The notes beneath the pieces were generated by a model. It ran no database searches. It had not been told where the DNA came from and saw only the letters and a program-made list of their open reading frames with translations. The translations under genes were made by a program, and so were the position numbers. This document shows, piece by piece, positions 1 through 4,647 of a stretch of 5,389 nucleotides of DNA; position 1 is the first letter of the stretch, and every line of letters starts with the position of its first letter. This stretch comes from DASUFH01 sp036274645 (GTDB lineage Bacteria > Acidobacteriota > Terriglobia > 20CM-2-55-15). The stretch spans positions 1 through 5,389 of the forward strand of contig DASUFH010000421.1 of assembly GCA_036274645.1 (NCBI GenBank). Direction: 5' to 3'.

Positions 1-174
1 TATGTGGGCGGCGTTCCCCTGAATGGCGGCGACCTGAAGGTGGCGAGCGACAAGATGCGGGCCAAAGAAGTGGATATCCGGGTGGCGCTTCATTCCGGAA
101 GCGGTCATGCCCGCATATGGACCTGCGATCTCACCGAAGGCTACATCCGCATCAACGCGGACTACACGACGTAG
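1..174 (+). CDS. argJ: ArgJ C-terminus (bifunctional glutamate N-acetyltransferase / amino-acid acetyltransferase), 5' end outside window
   Basis: The first 57 codons in frame 1 are the end of an ArgJ beta chain. The visible protein runs from YVGGVPLNGGDL to the family's characteristic tail, CDLTEGYIRINADYTT, followed by TAG at 172-174. The preceding stretch KEVDIRVALHSGSGHA matches the part of the family that ends the beta subunit. ArgJ is cytoplasmic. It transfers the acetyl group of N-acetylornithine to glutamate, and in bifunctional forms also makes N-acetylglutamate from acetyl-CoA, so it closes the acetyl cycle of arginine synthesis. The autocleavage threonine and the active-site core lie upstream of the window. 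The next gene begins about 40 bp downstream on the same strand, so co-transcription is possible. The stop codon lies inside a 33-bp tandem duplication. Confidence 0.9.
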   Translation, partial: YVGGVPLNGGDLKVASDKMRAKEVDIRVALHSGSGHARIWTCDLTEGYIRINADYTT

Positions 175-222
175 CGAAGGAACCGTGCGGCGGACTACAC
201 TACGTTGCGTACAAACCATGCG
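157..222 (+). repeat. 33-bp tandem duplication spanning the argJ stop and the next gene's start
   Basis: Positions 157-189 and 190-222 are two adjacent copies of a 33-bp unit with about 27 of 33 identities by eye. The first 20 bases of each copy differ at only two positions. Copy 1 holds the last codons and the stop of argJ, an AAGGA word at 177-181 and GTG at 185. Copy 2 holds the corresponding ATG at 218, the start chosen for the next gene, but its purine-rich word has become ACAAA. Because 33 is a multiple of three, GTG 185 and ATG 218 are in the same frame. Confidence 0.7.
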
Positions 223-1021
223 ATTCCTCAAACCGGCCACTCTTGCCGTTCTCTTTTTTCTCTACTGCCAGTCCGGTTTCGGCCAGCAGCGGCCGCTGGC
301 GGCGGAAGATCCCCAGGTCATTCCCAATGGCGCGCTGGACGTCCGGGTCGGGTTTGGGTGGGAAAAACGGGCGGTATACCCGATCTCCGGCATTGAGGGA
401 AACCACGTCGCCGTCGTTCCGGCAGCGTTGAGTTTCGGGGTCGCCGATCGCGTCGAATTCCAGTTCGAAGGCGTGGTTCAGGACTACGTGAAAGACGCCG
501 CCAACGTCTGGCGTCACGATGTCGGCGACCTGGCCGTTTCTTCGAAGGTGCTGCTCACCCGGGAGTCCGGAGCAATGCCGGCCTTTGCCTTCCGCACAAC
601 CATGATCCTTCCCAACGCCAATCAGGCCAGCGGGCTGGGCCTGAACACGCTGCGGTTCTTCAGTGCCCTGCTGGTCGGCAAGACCGCCGGCAGCGCCTAC
701 ATCTACGGCGGGGCCGGACTCGGCATTCTGGAAGACGCCACTCACGTGGCTGCGCAACAGGATGTGCTGACCGGAAGTATCGGCGCGCGCATCGCGCTAT
801 CGCCTCGCGTCAGCGCGATCGCGGAGTTTGACGGGCTTCATAATCCACGCACACCGCCCAGCCCCGGCAGTGAAAGTCGCGGCGAGGCGCGCCTGGGAGT
901 CCGTATCAAAGCGGGCGGCATGACCTGGAACGCGGCGGCGCTGGGGGGAGTCACCCGGGTCGACCCGCCGGTGGGATTCACAATGTCGGTGACACGCCGG
1001 TTCACCCTTCCCGGCAGCTAA
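218..1021 (+). CDS. Exported protein of unknown function, probable outer-membrane beta-barrel
   Basis: This is a 267-residue protein. Residues 1-23 form a good Sec signal peptide: MRFLKP, then a hydrophobic core ATLAVLFFLYC, then SGFG before QQ. The cysteine is preceded by tyrosine and does not form a normal lipobox. The mature part is rich in alternating polar/hydrophobic stretches with glycine turns (GVADRVEFQFEG, YIYGGAGLGI, GEARLGVRI, GFTMSVTRRFTL), as in small outer-membrane barrels. The wording 'GVADRVEF' and 'MILPNANQ' recalls the family named for the MetA phenol-degradation pathway (PF13557), but I cannot confirm membership. The C-terminus ends in GS rather than an aromatic residue. 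The ATG at 218 gives the cleanest signal peptide, although no Shine-Dalgarno sequence precedes it. An in-frame GTG at 185 would add 11 residues. The gene follows argJ closely and ends 22 bp before the pseudouridine synthase gene. Confidence 0.75.
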   Translation: MRFLKPATLAVLFFLYCQSGFGQQRPLAAEDPQVIPNGALDVRVGFGWEKRAVYPISGIEGNHVAVVPAALSFGVADRVEFQFEGVVQDYVKDAANVWRHDVGDLAVSSKVLLTRESGAMPAFAFRTTMILPNANQASGLGLNTLRFFSALLVGKTAGSAYIYGGAGLGILEDATHVAAQQDVLTGSIGARIALSPRVSAIAEFDGLHNPRTPPSPGSESRGEARLGVRIKAGGMTWNAAALGGVTRVDPPVGFTMSVTRRFTLPGS

Positions 1022-1043
1022 CGCCGCGCGATTCCGCTTCTTC

Positions 1044-1700
1044 ATGCCTGCCGCTCCCCGGATCGTTTACGAAGACCCCGACATTCTGGTGGCCGACAAG
1101 CCGGCCGGCCTGCTGACCATGGGCACGGACAAAGAGAAGGCCCGGACACTCTATGCGGTCGTGCGCGCCTATGCGAACGGCAAGAGACCTTCGGAGAAGA
1201 TCTTCATCGTCCACCGCCTGGACCGCGAAGCCTCCGGATTGGTGGTCTTCGCCAAAACTCCCGAAGCGAAAGAACGTCTTCAGGATCAATTCAAAGACCA
1301 CAGCGCGGGACGCCGCTACGCGGCCGTCGTTGAAGGCCGTGTCACTCCGGATGAATTCACGATCCGGTCTTACCTCGCGGAAAACGCCGCACATCGCGTC
1401 TATTCCACACCGCAACCCGGACGGGGGAAGCTGGCCGTCACTCACGTTCGCGTCACCGGACGCTCCCGAACCGCCAGCCGTCTGGAGGTGAAGCTGGAAA
1501 CGGGACGAAAACATCAGATCCGCGTTCAACTGGCGGACCGCGGTCATCCCATTGCCGGCGACAAGGCCTACGGCAGCCGGTCAAACCCCTTCGGCCGCCT
1601 CGCGTTGCACGGCGCAGCGCTGGATTTCCGGCACCCGCGGACCGGTGAACAGATGCGATTCAGTTCCCCGATTCCCCGCTCATTCGATCATCCCTTCTGA
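1044..1700 (+). CDS. RluA-family RNA pseudouridine synthase
   Basis: This 218-residue protein has all the hallmarks of the RluA branch. A start motif of the YEDPDILVADKPAG type lies at residues 9-22. The catalytic HRLDREASGL motif is at 57-66, with the nucleophilic Asp at residue 60. The ETGRKHQIRVQL motif is at 152-163, GHPIAGDKAYG at 167-177, and the closing RLALHGAALDFRHPRTGE at 185-202. It isomerises specific uridines in rRNA or tRNA to pseudouridine in the cytoplasm. There is no N-terminal S4 RNA-binding domain, so it is a short catalytic-domain form like RluA or TruC. The sequence does not tell which uridine is its target. No clear Shine-Dalgarno sequence precedes the ATG, which lies 22 bp after the upstream stop, so translation may rely on coupling or a weak site. 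Its last 13 bp overlap the end of the convergent VOC gene. Confidence 0.93.
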   Translation: MPAAPRIVYEDPDILVADKPAGLLTMGTDKEKARTLYAVVRAYANGKRPSEKIFIVHRLDREASGLVVFAKTPEAKERLQDQFKDHSAGRRYAAVVEGRVTPDEFTIRSYLAENAAHRVYSTPQPGRGKLAVTHVRVTGRSRTASRLEVKLETGRKHQIRVQLADRGHPIAGDKAYGSRSNPFGRLALHGAALDFRHPRTGEQMRFSSPIPRSFDHPF

Positions 1701-2146
1701 GCGGCGGCGCGGCGGCGCAGTTCCTCGGGAGATATATCTTCGATGTGCGTGGCGATGTGCCAGGAGTGCCCGAACGGATCGAGAATGCTCCCCATGCGAT
1801 CGCCGTAGAACTTGTCCTGCACCGGCTGAACGATTGTGGCTCCGGCCGCAACCGCGCGCGCGACGACGTCATCGACATTCTCGACGTACAGCATCAGACC
1901 GACAGGGGTGCCCCCAAGAGACTGCGGGCCCCGGAAGTTCATCTCGGGAAACTCGTCGGCAATCATGATCCGAGCGTTGCCGATCTGCATTTCAGCATGG
2001 CCGATCCGGCCATCCGGCTGCGGGACGCGCATCAACTCCTGAGCGCCAAACGCTGTCTTGTAGAACTCGAGGGCCTGGACGGCGCCCCTGACGCTCAGAT
2101 ACGGGGTAATGGAATCGTATCCGTCCGGAATGGCTTTGACGGGCAT
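1688..2146 (-). CDS. VOC superfamily protein, PhnB/glyoxalase-like
   Basis: This 152-residue protein has the paired beta-alpha-beta-beta-beta layout of the vicinal oxygen chelate fold. Module 1 runs from DSITPYLSVRGAVQALEFYK (residues 11-30) through GHAEMQIGNARIMIADEFPE (49-68). Module 2 runs from VGLMLYVENVDDVVARAVAAG (82-102) through GDRMGSILDPFGHSWHIATH (115-134). The ending HIEDISPEELRRRA is typical of the PhnB-like subgroup annotated as 'VOC family protein', a group of cytoplasmic proteins without a settled substrate. Likely metal-facing residues are His50/Glu52 and the second-module histidines 127-134, inferred from family layout. Family relatives include glyoxalase I, dioxygenases and drug-binding resistance proteins, and I would not assign any of these activities here. 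A strong GGAGG supports the start. The gene lies downstream of xthA but is separated from it by a 301-bp gap, so it is probably its own unit. Confidence 0.88.
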   Translation of the reverse strand: MPVKAIPDGYDSITPYLSVRGAVQALEFYKTAFGAQELMRVPQPDGRIGHAEMQIGNARIMIADEFPEMNFRGPQSLGGTPVGLMLYVENVDDVVARAVAAGATIVQPVQDKFYGDRMGSILDPFGHSWHIATHIEDISPEELRRRAAAQKG

Positions 2147-2153
2147 GAGGTAT

Positions 2154-2158
2154 CCTCC
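2154..2158 (-). promoter_or_regulatory. Shine-Dalgarno site of the VOC gene
   Basis: On the minus strand GGAGG lies 7 nt before the ATG at 2146-2144. It is the clearest ribosome binding site on the minus strand of this window, and it fixes the start. Confidence 0.75.
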
Positions 2159-2166
2159 GGCAACGA

Positions 2167-2172
2167 ATTCTA
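2167..2172 (-). promoter_or_regulatory. Possible -10 element for the VOC gene
   Basis: TAGAAT on the minus strand differs from the TATAAT consensus at one position. It would place transcription start near 2160, just ahead of the GGAGG. No good -35 is found at 16-18 bp. The region where one would lie is taken by the solo palindrome at 2182-2196, so this is a weak call. Confidence 0.25.
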
Positions 2173-2181
2173 CCGGGTGAT

Positions 2182-2196
2182 GCGGTCAATGACCGC
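2182..2196. repeat. Solo REP-like palindrome
   Basis: GCGGTCAATGACCGC is a perfect 6-bp-arm palindrome with a 3-nt centre. It has the same GCGGTC-N3-GACCGC core as the two arms of the element 27 bp away. It lies 36 bp upstream of the VOC start codon and could be an isolated REP copy or half of a decayed doublet. Confidence 0.6.
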
Positions 2197-2222
2197 CTGA
2201 TATATGAACTCGAGGATTCGGG

Positions 2223-2349
2223 GTCCCCGCCTGCCGGTTAGGGCGGTCTATGACCGCCCGACGCTTCGGGGGCGGAAACCTCTTGATTTCAAAGCAATTC
2301 ACTCTGAAACGCCGGCGGTCACAGACCGCCCCTACAAGCAGGCGGGGAC
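2223..2349. repeat. Inverted REP doublet (REPIN- or MITE-like element), about 127 bp
   Basis: The left arm at 2223-2258 and right arm at 2314-2349 are reverse complements of each other at 31 of 36 positions by eye. Both begin or end with the outer block GTCCCCGCCTGC / GCAGGCGGGGAC. Each arm also contains its own small hairpin: GGGCGGTC-TAT-GACCGCCC at 2241-2259 and GGCGGTC-ACA-GACCGCC at 2314-2330. The centre (2259-2313) is unrelated and less GC-rich. Two REP units in opposite orientation around a short core is the REPIN layout. No ORF for a transposase is present, so the element would have to be mobilised in trans, for example by a RAYT-type Y1 transposase. Folded as RNA it would make a long cruciform-like hairpin, which could slow or stop transcripts leaving xthA. 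Confidence 0.75.
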
Positions 2350-2447
2350 TTACCAGGGCGAGGAATGCGCGCCTCAATGCGTTACTCACGAGACGTAAAC
2401 GGGAAATTCACTGGCCCGGGCTGACGTCAACAGAGACCGCCCTGCAT

Positions 2448-3224
2448 CTACTCGTCGAAACTGGCCCAGACAAACGTGTGATCGGAAGCGCGAGGCCCGA
2501 GGCGCGGCTCGATGTCCACGCCGGCAGCGCGGCACTTTTCCGCAAGTGCTTTCGTGGCCAGAATGTGGTCGATGCGCCAGCCTTTGTTCTTCTCGACGGA
2601 ACTCGGCCGCAGGTAATCCCAGAAAGTGAACTGCTGGACATCGGGATGGAGGAGACGGAACACGTCGACAAAGCCCCAGTTGACGGCCATCTTGTAGGCG
2701 TTCCGCGCGCTCTCGTGAAAACACACGTGCTTCAGATGTTTTTCGGGACTGTGGACATCGATGGGCTCCGGGGCGACGTTCATGTCGCCAGTCCAGACAC
2801 CGAGGCCGTCCGGATCCAGGTGCGCGGAAAAATATCGACGCAGGCGATCAAACCAGCGGAGCTTGTAGTCGTACTGGGGGCTGTCCAGCTTGAAGCCGTT
2901 GGGAACGTAGGTATTGACGATCGTCACTCCGCGGGTCACCACTCGCAACAGCCGCGGCTCGTCGTTTTCCGGCAGGCCGTCATTGAACCCGTAGCTGACC
3001 TCTTCGGGCGTTTCGCGGGAAAGCACGGCGACACCGTTGTACGACTTCATGCCGCGGTAATGAACGTGGTATCCGCTCGAAGCGAGCGCCAGCAGCGGAA
3101 AGTCTTCGTCCTGGACCTTGGTCTCCTGAAGGCATAACACGTCGGGCGCAAATTTTTCGAGCCAGGCCAGAACCGTGTCGATACGAATCCGAATGGAATT
3201 GACGTTGTAAGTTGCGATCTTCAT
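2448..3224 (-). CDS. xthA: Exodeoxyribonuclease III (AP endonuclease, EEP family)
   Basis: This 258-residue protein is full length for ExoIII-type enzymes. It cleaves DNA 5' to abasic sites and degrades 3' ends in base-excision repair, with a divalent metal in the cytoplasm. The active site can be read in order: Asn7 in MKIATYNVNS, Glu34 in CLQETK, Tyr106 in NTYVPNG, Asp147 and Asn149 in TGDMNVAP, Asp219 in WRIDHIL, and the C-terminal Asp248-His249 pair in ASDHTFVW. These match the E. coli XthA residues in type and order. The ATG at 3224 is supported because the conserved MKIATYNVNS must be the N-terminus. The Shine-Dalgarno signal is weak (AAGG, 4 nt away). The start codon overlaps the TGA of a preceding 11-codon ORF as ATGA, the last link of a repeat-derived chain that begins at the stop of the aldolase-like gene, so expression probably depends on readthrough from that gene and on translational coupling. 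Confidence 0.95.
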   Translation of the reverse strand: MKIATYNVNSIRIRIDTVLAWLEKFAPDVLCLQETKVQDEDFPLLALASSGYHVHYRGMKSYNGVAVLSRETPEEVSYGFNDGLPENDEPRLLRVVTRGVTIVNTYVPNGFKLDSPQYDYKLRWFDRLRRYFSAHLDPDGLGVWTGDMNVAPEPIDVHSPEKHLKHVCFHESARNAYKMAVNWGFVDVFRLLHPDVQQFTFWDYLRPSSVEKNKGWRIDHILATKALAEKCRAAGVDIEPRLGPRASDHTFVWASFDE

Positions 3225-3256
3225 AAAGCCTTGACGTCGTATATGGCGATCTTCAT
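3221..3256 (-). CDS. Mini-ORF 3 (11 codons) overlapping the xthA start
   Basis: The ORF reads MKIAIYDVKAL and then TGA at 3223-3221, inside the ATGA that also starts xthA at 3224. It is one substitution away from mini-ORF 2. Its position makes it a candidate upstream coupling ORF for xthA, though it may simply be repeat residue. Confidence 0.35.
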   Translation of the reverse strand: MKIAIYDVKAL

Positions 3257-3288
3257 AAAGCCTTGACGTCGTATGTGGCGATCTTCAT
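3253..3288 (-). CDS. Mini-ORF 2 (11 codons) in repeat chain
   Basis: The ORF reads MKIATYDVKAL and then TGA, which overlaps the following ATG (3256-3254) by the ATGA arrangement. The first six residues equal those of XthA. No independent Shine-Dalgarno sequence is seen beyond a weak AAGG, so any translation would be by re-initiation after mini-ORF 1. Confidence 0.35.
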   Translation of the reverse strand: MKIATYDVKAL

Positions 3289-3353
3289 AAAGCCTTGACG
3301 TCGTATGTGGCGATCTTCGTAAAGCCGTAAGGTTGTTGGGCGCCTATCTTCAT
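3285..3353 (-). CDS. Mini-ORF 1 (22 codons) in repeat chain
   Basis: The ATG at 3353-3351 overlaps the TGA of the aldolase-like gene (3352-3350) as ATGA. The peptide starts MKIGAQQPYG and ends TKIATYDVKAL. It passes through one repeat copy whose start codon has changed from ATG to ACG (3320-3318) and which lies 33 bp from the preceding start, so it is read through in frame. The TGA at 3287-3285 overlaps the next ATG. It is probably a by-product of duplication that keeps ribosomes moving to xthA. Whether the peptide itself matters is unknown. Confidence 0.35.
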   Translation of the reverse strand: MKIGAQQPYGFTKIATYDVKAL

Positions 3354-4417
3354 AAAACTTTGACCGGCCAGACCGCCTCGACCTCGTCGCCGCGCACGGC
3401 GTAAATCCGGTCGTACAGGTTCACCGTGGGATCGCAGTGCGGCGCGAGAAACTCGACCCGGTCGCCCAGACGGACCGGTTGCGACGGGTTCTCCAGATGC
3501 AGGATGCCGTGTTCATCACCGGCCCACTGCCAGCGGACGCCGGTGAGACCGACGGGTTCGGGACCGAAGGGCCGGTCGGTGGCAAACGCCTTGTAGCCGC
3601 CGTCAACGGTCACCTGGCCGGGATGACTGTGGCTGATCACCGTCGTCGCCACTGTCATGGCGGGCTGAAAATCCACGCCGCCGATGCGGCGGTACGCGGC
3701 GTCCATCAGCGGATAGGAACCGGCCTGCATTTCGGTGAGTTCCGGAATGTCGATATCGATGTTCCACGTCCCGGTCGAACCGCCCGTGAGATAACGCGCG
3801 TCGATGCCTTCATCGAGAAGACGTCGCTGGACCGCCACGGCCAGGCCGATTGCGCGATGCGAATGCGCGCGGCGCGCCTCCCAACCTTCGGTGTGCGAAC
3901 CGCTGACCGAATAGGCCTGAAGCCCGGCAAATTCGAGATTGGGCATGGCGGCGATCAAACGCGTCAGTTCGATCGCGCGATCGTCGCAGGGAATACCGGT
4001 CCGATGGTCGCCGATATCCAGATCCACCAGAACGCCGAGATTCACCCCGGCCGCCTCCATGGAATCCTGATAAAGGCGAACCTGATCCGGATGATCAACA
4101 ACGACTCGAATCTCGCGCCCGGCGCGCCGCGCGCCCGCTACGCGTTCGGTTTTGCCGCGCGATGCGACGGGCGTGGTCAGCAATACGCCGATACCGGCGC
4201 TGGTCATCAACTCCATCTCCGCCATGGTCGCGACACACACGCCCGCCGCGCCCGCCTCCACCTGCCGGCGCGCAATCGCGGCGCATTTGTGCGCCTTGGC
4301 ATGAGGACGCAGCTGTTTTCCGGCCAAAGAAACAGCCGATTGCATCTTCTGGATATTGGTTTCGAACCGGTCCAGATCCACCATCAGCGCCGGAGTCAAC
4401 ACATCGGATCTCTTCAT
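3350..4417 (-). CDS. PLP-dependent D-threonine aldolase / D-serine dehydratase-type enzyme (fold type III)
   Basis: This 355-residue protein has an alanine-racemase-like barrel followed by the D-serine dehydratase-like C-terminal domain. The N-terminal LTPALMVDLDRFETNI (residues 7-22) leads to RPHAKAHK, where Lys41 should carry PLP. A phosphate-binding TGGSTGTWN lies at 211-219, EMQAGSYPLMD at 229-239 and the C-domain metal motif APHCDPTVNLYD at 325-336. His327 and Asp329 give an H-x-D pair. In known D-threonine aldolases the metal ligands are His and Asp, whereas eukaryotic D-serine dehydratase uses His and Cys for zinc. I therefore favour cleavage of D-threonine or another beta-hydroxy-D-amino acid to glycine plus an aldehyde. 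D-serine dehydration or D-hydroxyaspartate cleavage remain possible. No good Shine-Dalgarno sequence precedes the ATG. The TGA overlaps the first mini-ORF leading to xthA, so the two enzymes are probably co-transcribed. Confidence 0.87.
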   Translation of the reverse strand: MKRSDVLTPALMVDLDRFETNIQKMQSAVSLAGKQLRPHAKAHKCAAIARRQVEAGAAGVCVATMAEMELMTSAGIGVLLTTPVASRGKTERVAGARRAGREIRVVVDHPDQVRLYQDSMEAAGVNLGVLVDLDIGDHRTGIPCDDRAIELTRLIAAMPNLEFAGLQAYSVSGSHTEGWEARRAHSHRAIGLAVAVQRRLLDEGIDARYLTGGSTGTWNIDIDIPELTEMQAGSYPLMDAAYRRIGGVDFQPAMTVATTVISHSHPGQVTVDGGYKAFATDRPFGPEPVGLTGVRWQWAGDEHGILHLENPSQPVRLGDRVEFLAPHCDPTVNLYDRIYAVRGDEVEAVWPVKVL

Positions 4418-4430
4418 AAGCGTCGCCGGG

Positions 4431-4436
4431 AGTATA
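4431..4436 (-). promoter_or_regulatory. Possible -10 element for the aldolase-xthA operon
   Basis: TATACT on the minus strand differs from TATAAT at one position and ends 13 nt before the ATG at 4417. Transcription would start within about 6 nt of the start codon. That near-leaderless arrangement agrees with the absence of a Shine-Dalgarno sequence. No recognisable -35 is found at 16-18 bp. Confidence 0.3.
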
Positions 4437-4474
4437 CGGGAACGCGCAACAGGAGGGCGGACATCCGATCATCG

Positions 4475-4533
4475 GGGATGGTCTCGTTTAGAGATTGTGC
4501 GGGTCCCCGGGATGGGTCTCGTCTGGAGACTGT
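4475..4533. repeat. Two direct repeats each holding a GTCTC-N5-GAGAC dyad
   Basis: Positions 4475-4498 and 4509-4533 align at about 21 of 25 positions with one gap, and the three substitutions are all transitions. Each holds an inverted repeat: GTCTC-GTTTA-GAGAT at 4481-4495, where the outer pair would be G-U in RNA, and a perfect GTCTC-GTCTG-GAGAC at 4516-4530. The dyad centres are 35 bp apart. They lie between the two divergent genes, upstream of the promoter candidate at 4563, and could be paired operator sites or simply a duplicated hairpin. Confidence 0.55.
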
Positions 4534-4535
4534 TC

Positions 4536-4558
4536 TCGCCCTTGGATCGCCCTTGGAT
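4536..4558. repeat. Perfect 11-bp tandem repeat upstream of the promoter candidate
   Basis: TCGCCCTTGGA occurs twice head to tail (4536-4546, 4547-4557), and the following T also matches. The period is close to one DNA turn, and the array ends 5 bp before the putative -35 hexamer. It could be an activator site. Confidence 0.5.
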
Positions 4559-4562
4559 TGTC

Positions 4563-4591
4563 TTGACTAGTCCCATTGCCGCGACTAGCCT
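4563..4591 (+). promoter_or_regulatory. Candidate sigma70 promoter of the secreted-protein gene
   Basis: TTGACT at 4563-4568 and TAGCCT at 4586-4591 are separated by 17 bp. The -35 matches consensus at five of six positions and the -10 keeps the key first, second and last bases. Transcription starting near 4598 would give a leader of about 50 nt ending in a strong ribosome site. Confidence 0.45.
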
Positions 4592-4632
4592 ATCGGGCAG
4601 AAATCGCCGGTTGGCGCCATCCTTGTGACAAA

Positions 4633-4638
4633 AAGGAG
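4633..4638 (+). promoter_or_regulatory. Shine-Dalgarno site deciding the GTG start at 4648
   Basis: AAGGAG lies 9 nt upstream of GTG 4648. Together with the signal peptide that follows, it fixes a start that would be missed by an ATG-only search. Confidence 0.8.
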
Positions 4639-4647
4639 ATTAACACC

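Larger units (their letters stand above)
2147..2447. other. 301-bp gap between xthA and the VOC gene
   Basis: This gap holds the VOC ribosome site and a possible promoter (2154-2172), a solo REP-like palindrome (2182-2196) and a two-armed REP doublet (2223-2349). The rest, 2350-2447, shows no credible gene. It contains an 8-bp palindrome TGACGTCA at 2422-2429 and a half-site AGACCGCCC-like word near 2434-2442. No GC hairpin followed by a T tract is seen after the xthA stop, so no intrinsic terminator is called. Confidence 0.6.
3199..3359 (-). repeat. 32-bp tandem repeat across the aldolase-xthA junction, about five units
   Basis: On the plus strand the word TTGAC recurs at 3199, 3231, 3263, 3295 and 3360. 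Units are 3199-3230, 3231-3262, 3263-3294, 3295-3326 (all 32 bp) and a diverged 33-bp unit at 3327-3359 in which TTGAC is lost. Adjacent middle units differ at one base each. The first unit, constrained by being xthA coding sequence, differs from its neighbours at about three positions. Read on the minus strand, a unit is the first 26 nt of xthA followed by GGCTTT. It resembles the junction between the upstream gene's end and the xthA start. There are no spacers, so this is not a CRISPR array. Confidence 0.92.

Noticed and set aside
185..217. GTG at 185 as the start of the exported protein
   Set aside because: The AAGGA word is only 3 nt from the GTG, and the extra 11 residues (with several arginines) lengthen the n-region ahead of an already complete signal peptide. 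It is kept only as an alternative.
107..217. Extension of the exported protein to an ATG at 107
   Set aside because: This would overlap the argJ coding end by 68 bp, and the added residues are out-of-frame argJ sequence.
2182..2349. CRISPR or rho-independent terminator
   Set aside because: Palindromes occur in inverted, not direct, array order with unequal gaps. No T tract follows any hairpin on either strand, so an intrinsic terminator is not supported.
2431..2442. Fourth REP copy just after the xthA stop
   Set aside because: Only a half-site resembling AGACCGCCC is present, with no matching left arm, so chance or an old remnant cannot be told apart.
2250..3137. Plus-strand open frame of 295 codons opposite xthA
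   Set aside because: The minus strand carries every catalytic residue of exonuclease III. The plus frame begins inside the REP doublet and has no family features.
3199..3359. CRISPR array
   Set aside because: The 32-bp units are directly adjacent without spacers and derive from the xthA start.
3437..4570. Long plus-strand open frame of 377 codons
   Set aside because: It lies antisense to the aldolase-like gene, whose PLP and metal motifs are clear. The plus-strand product shows no recognisable motif and is an effect of GC-rich codon use.
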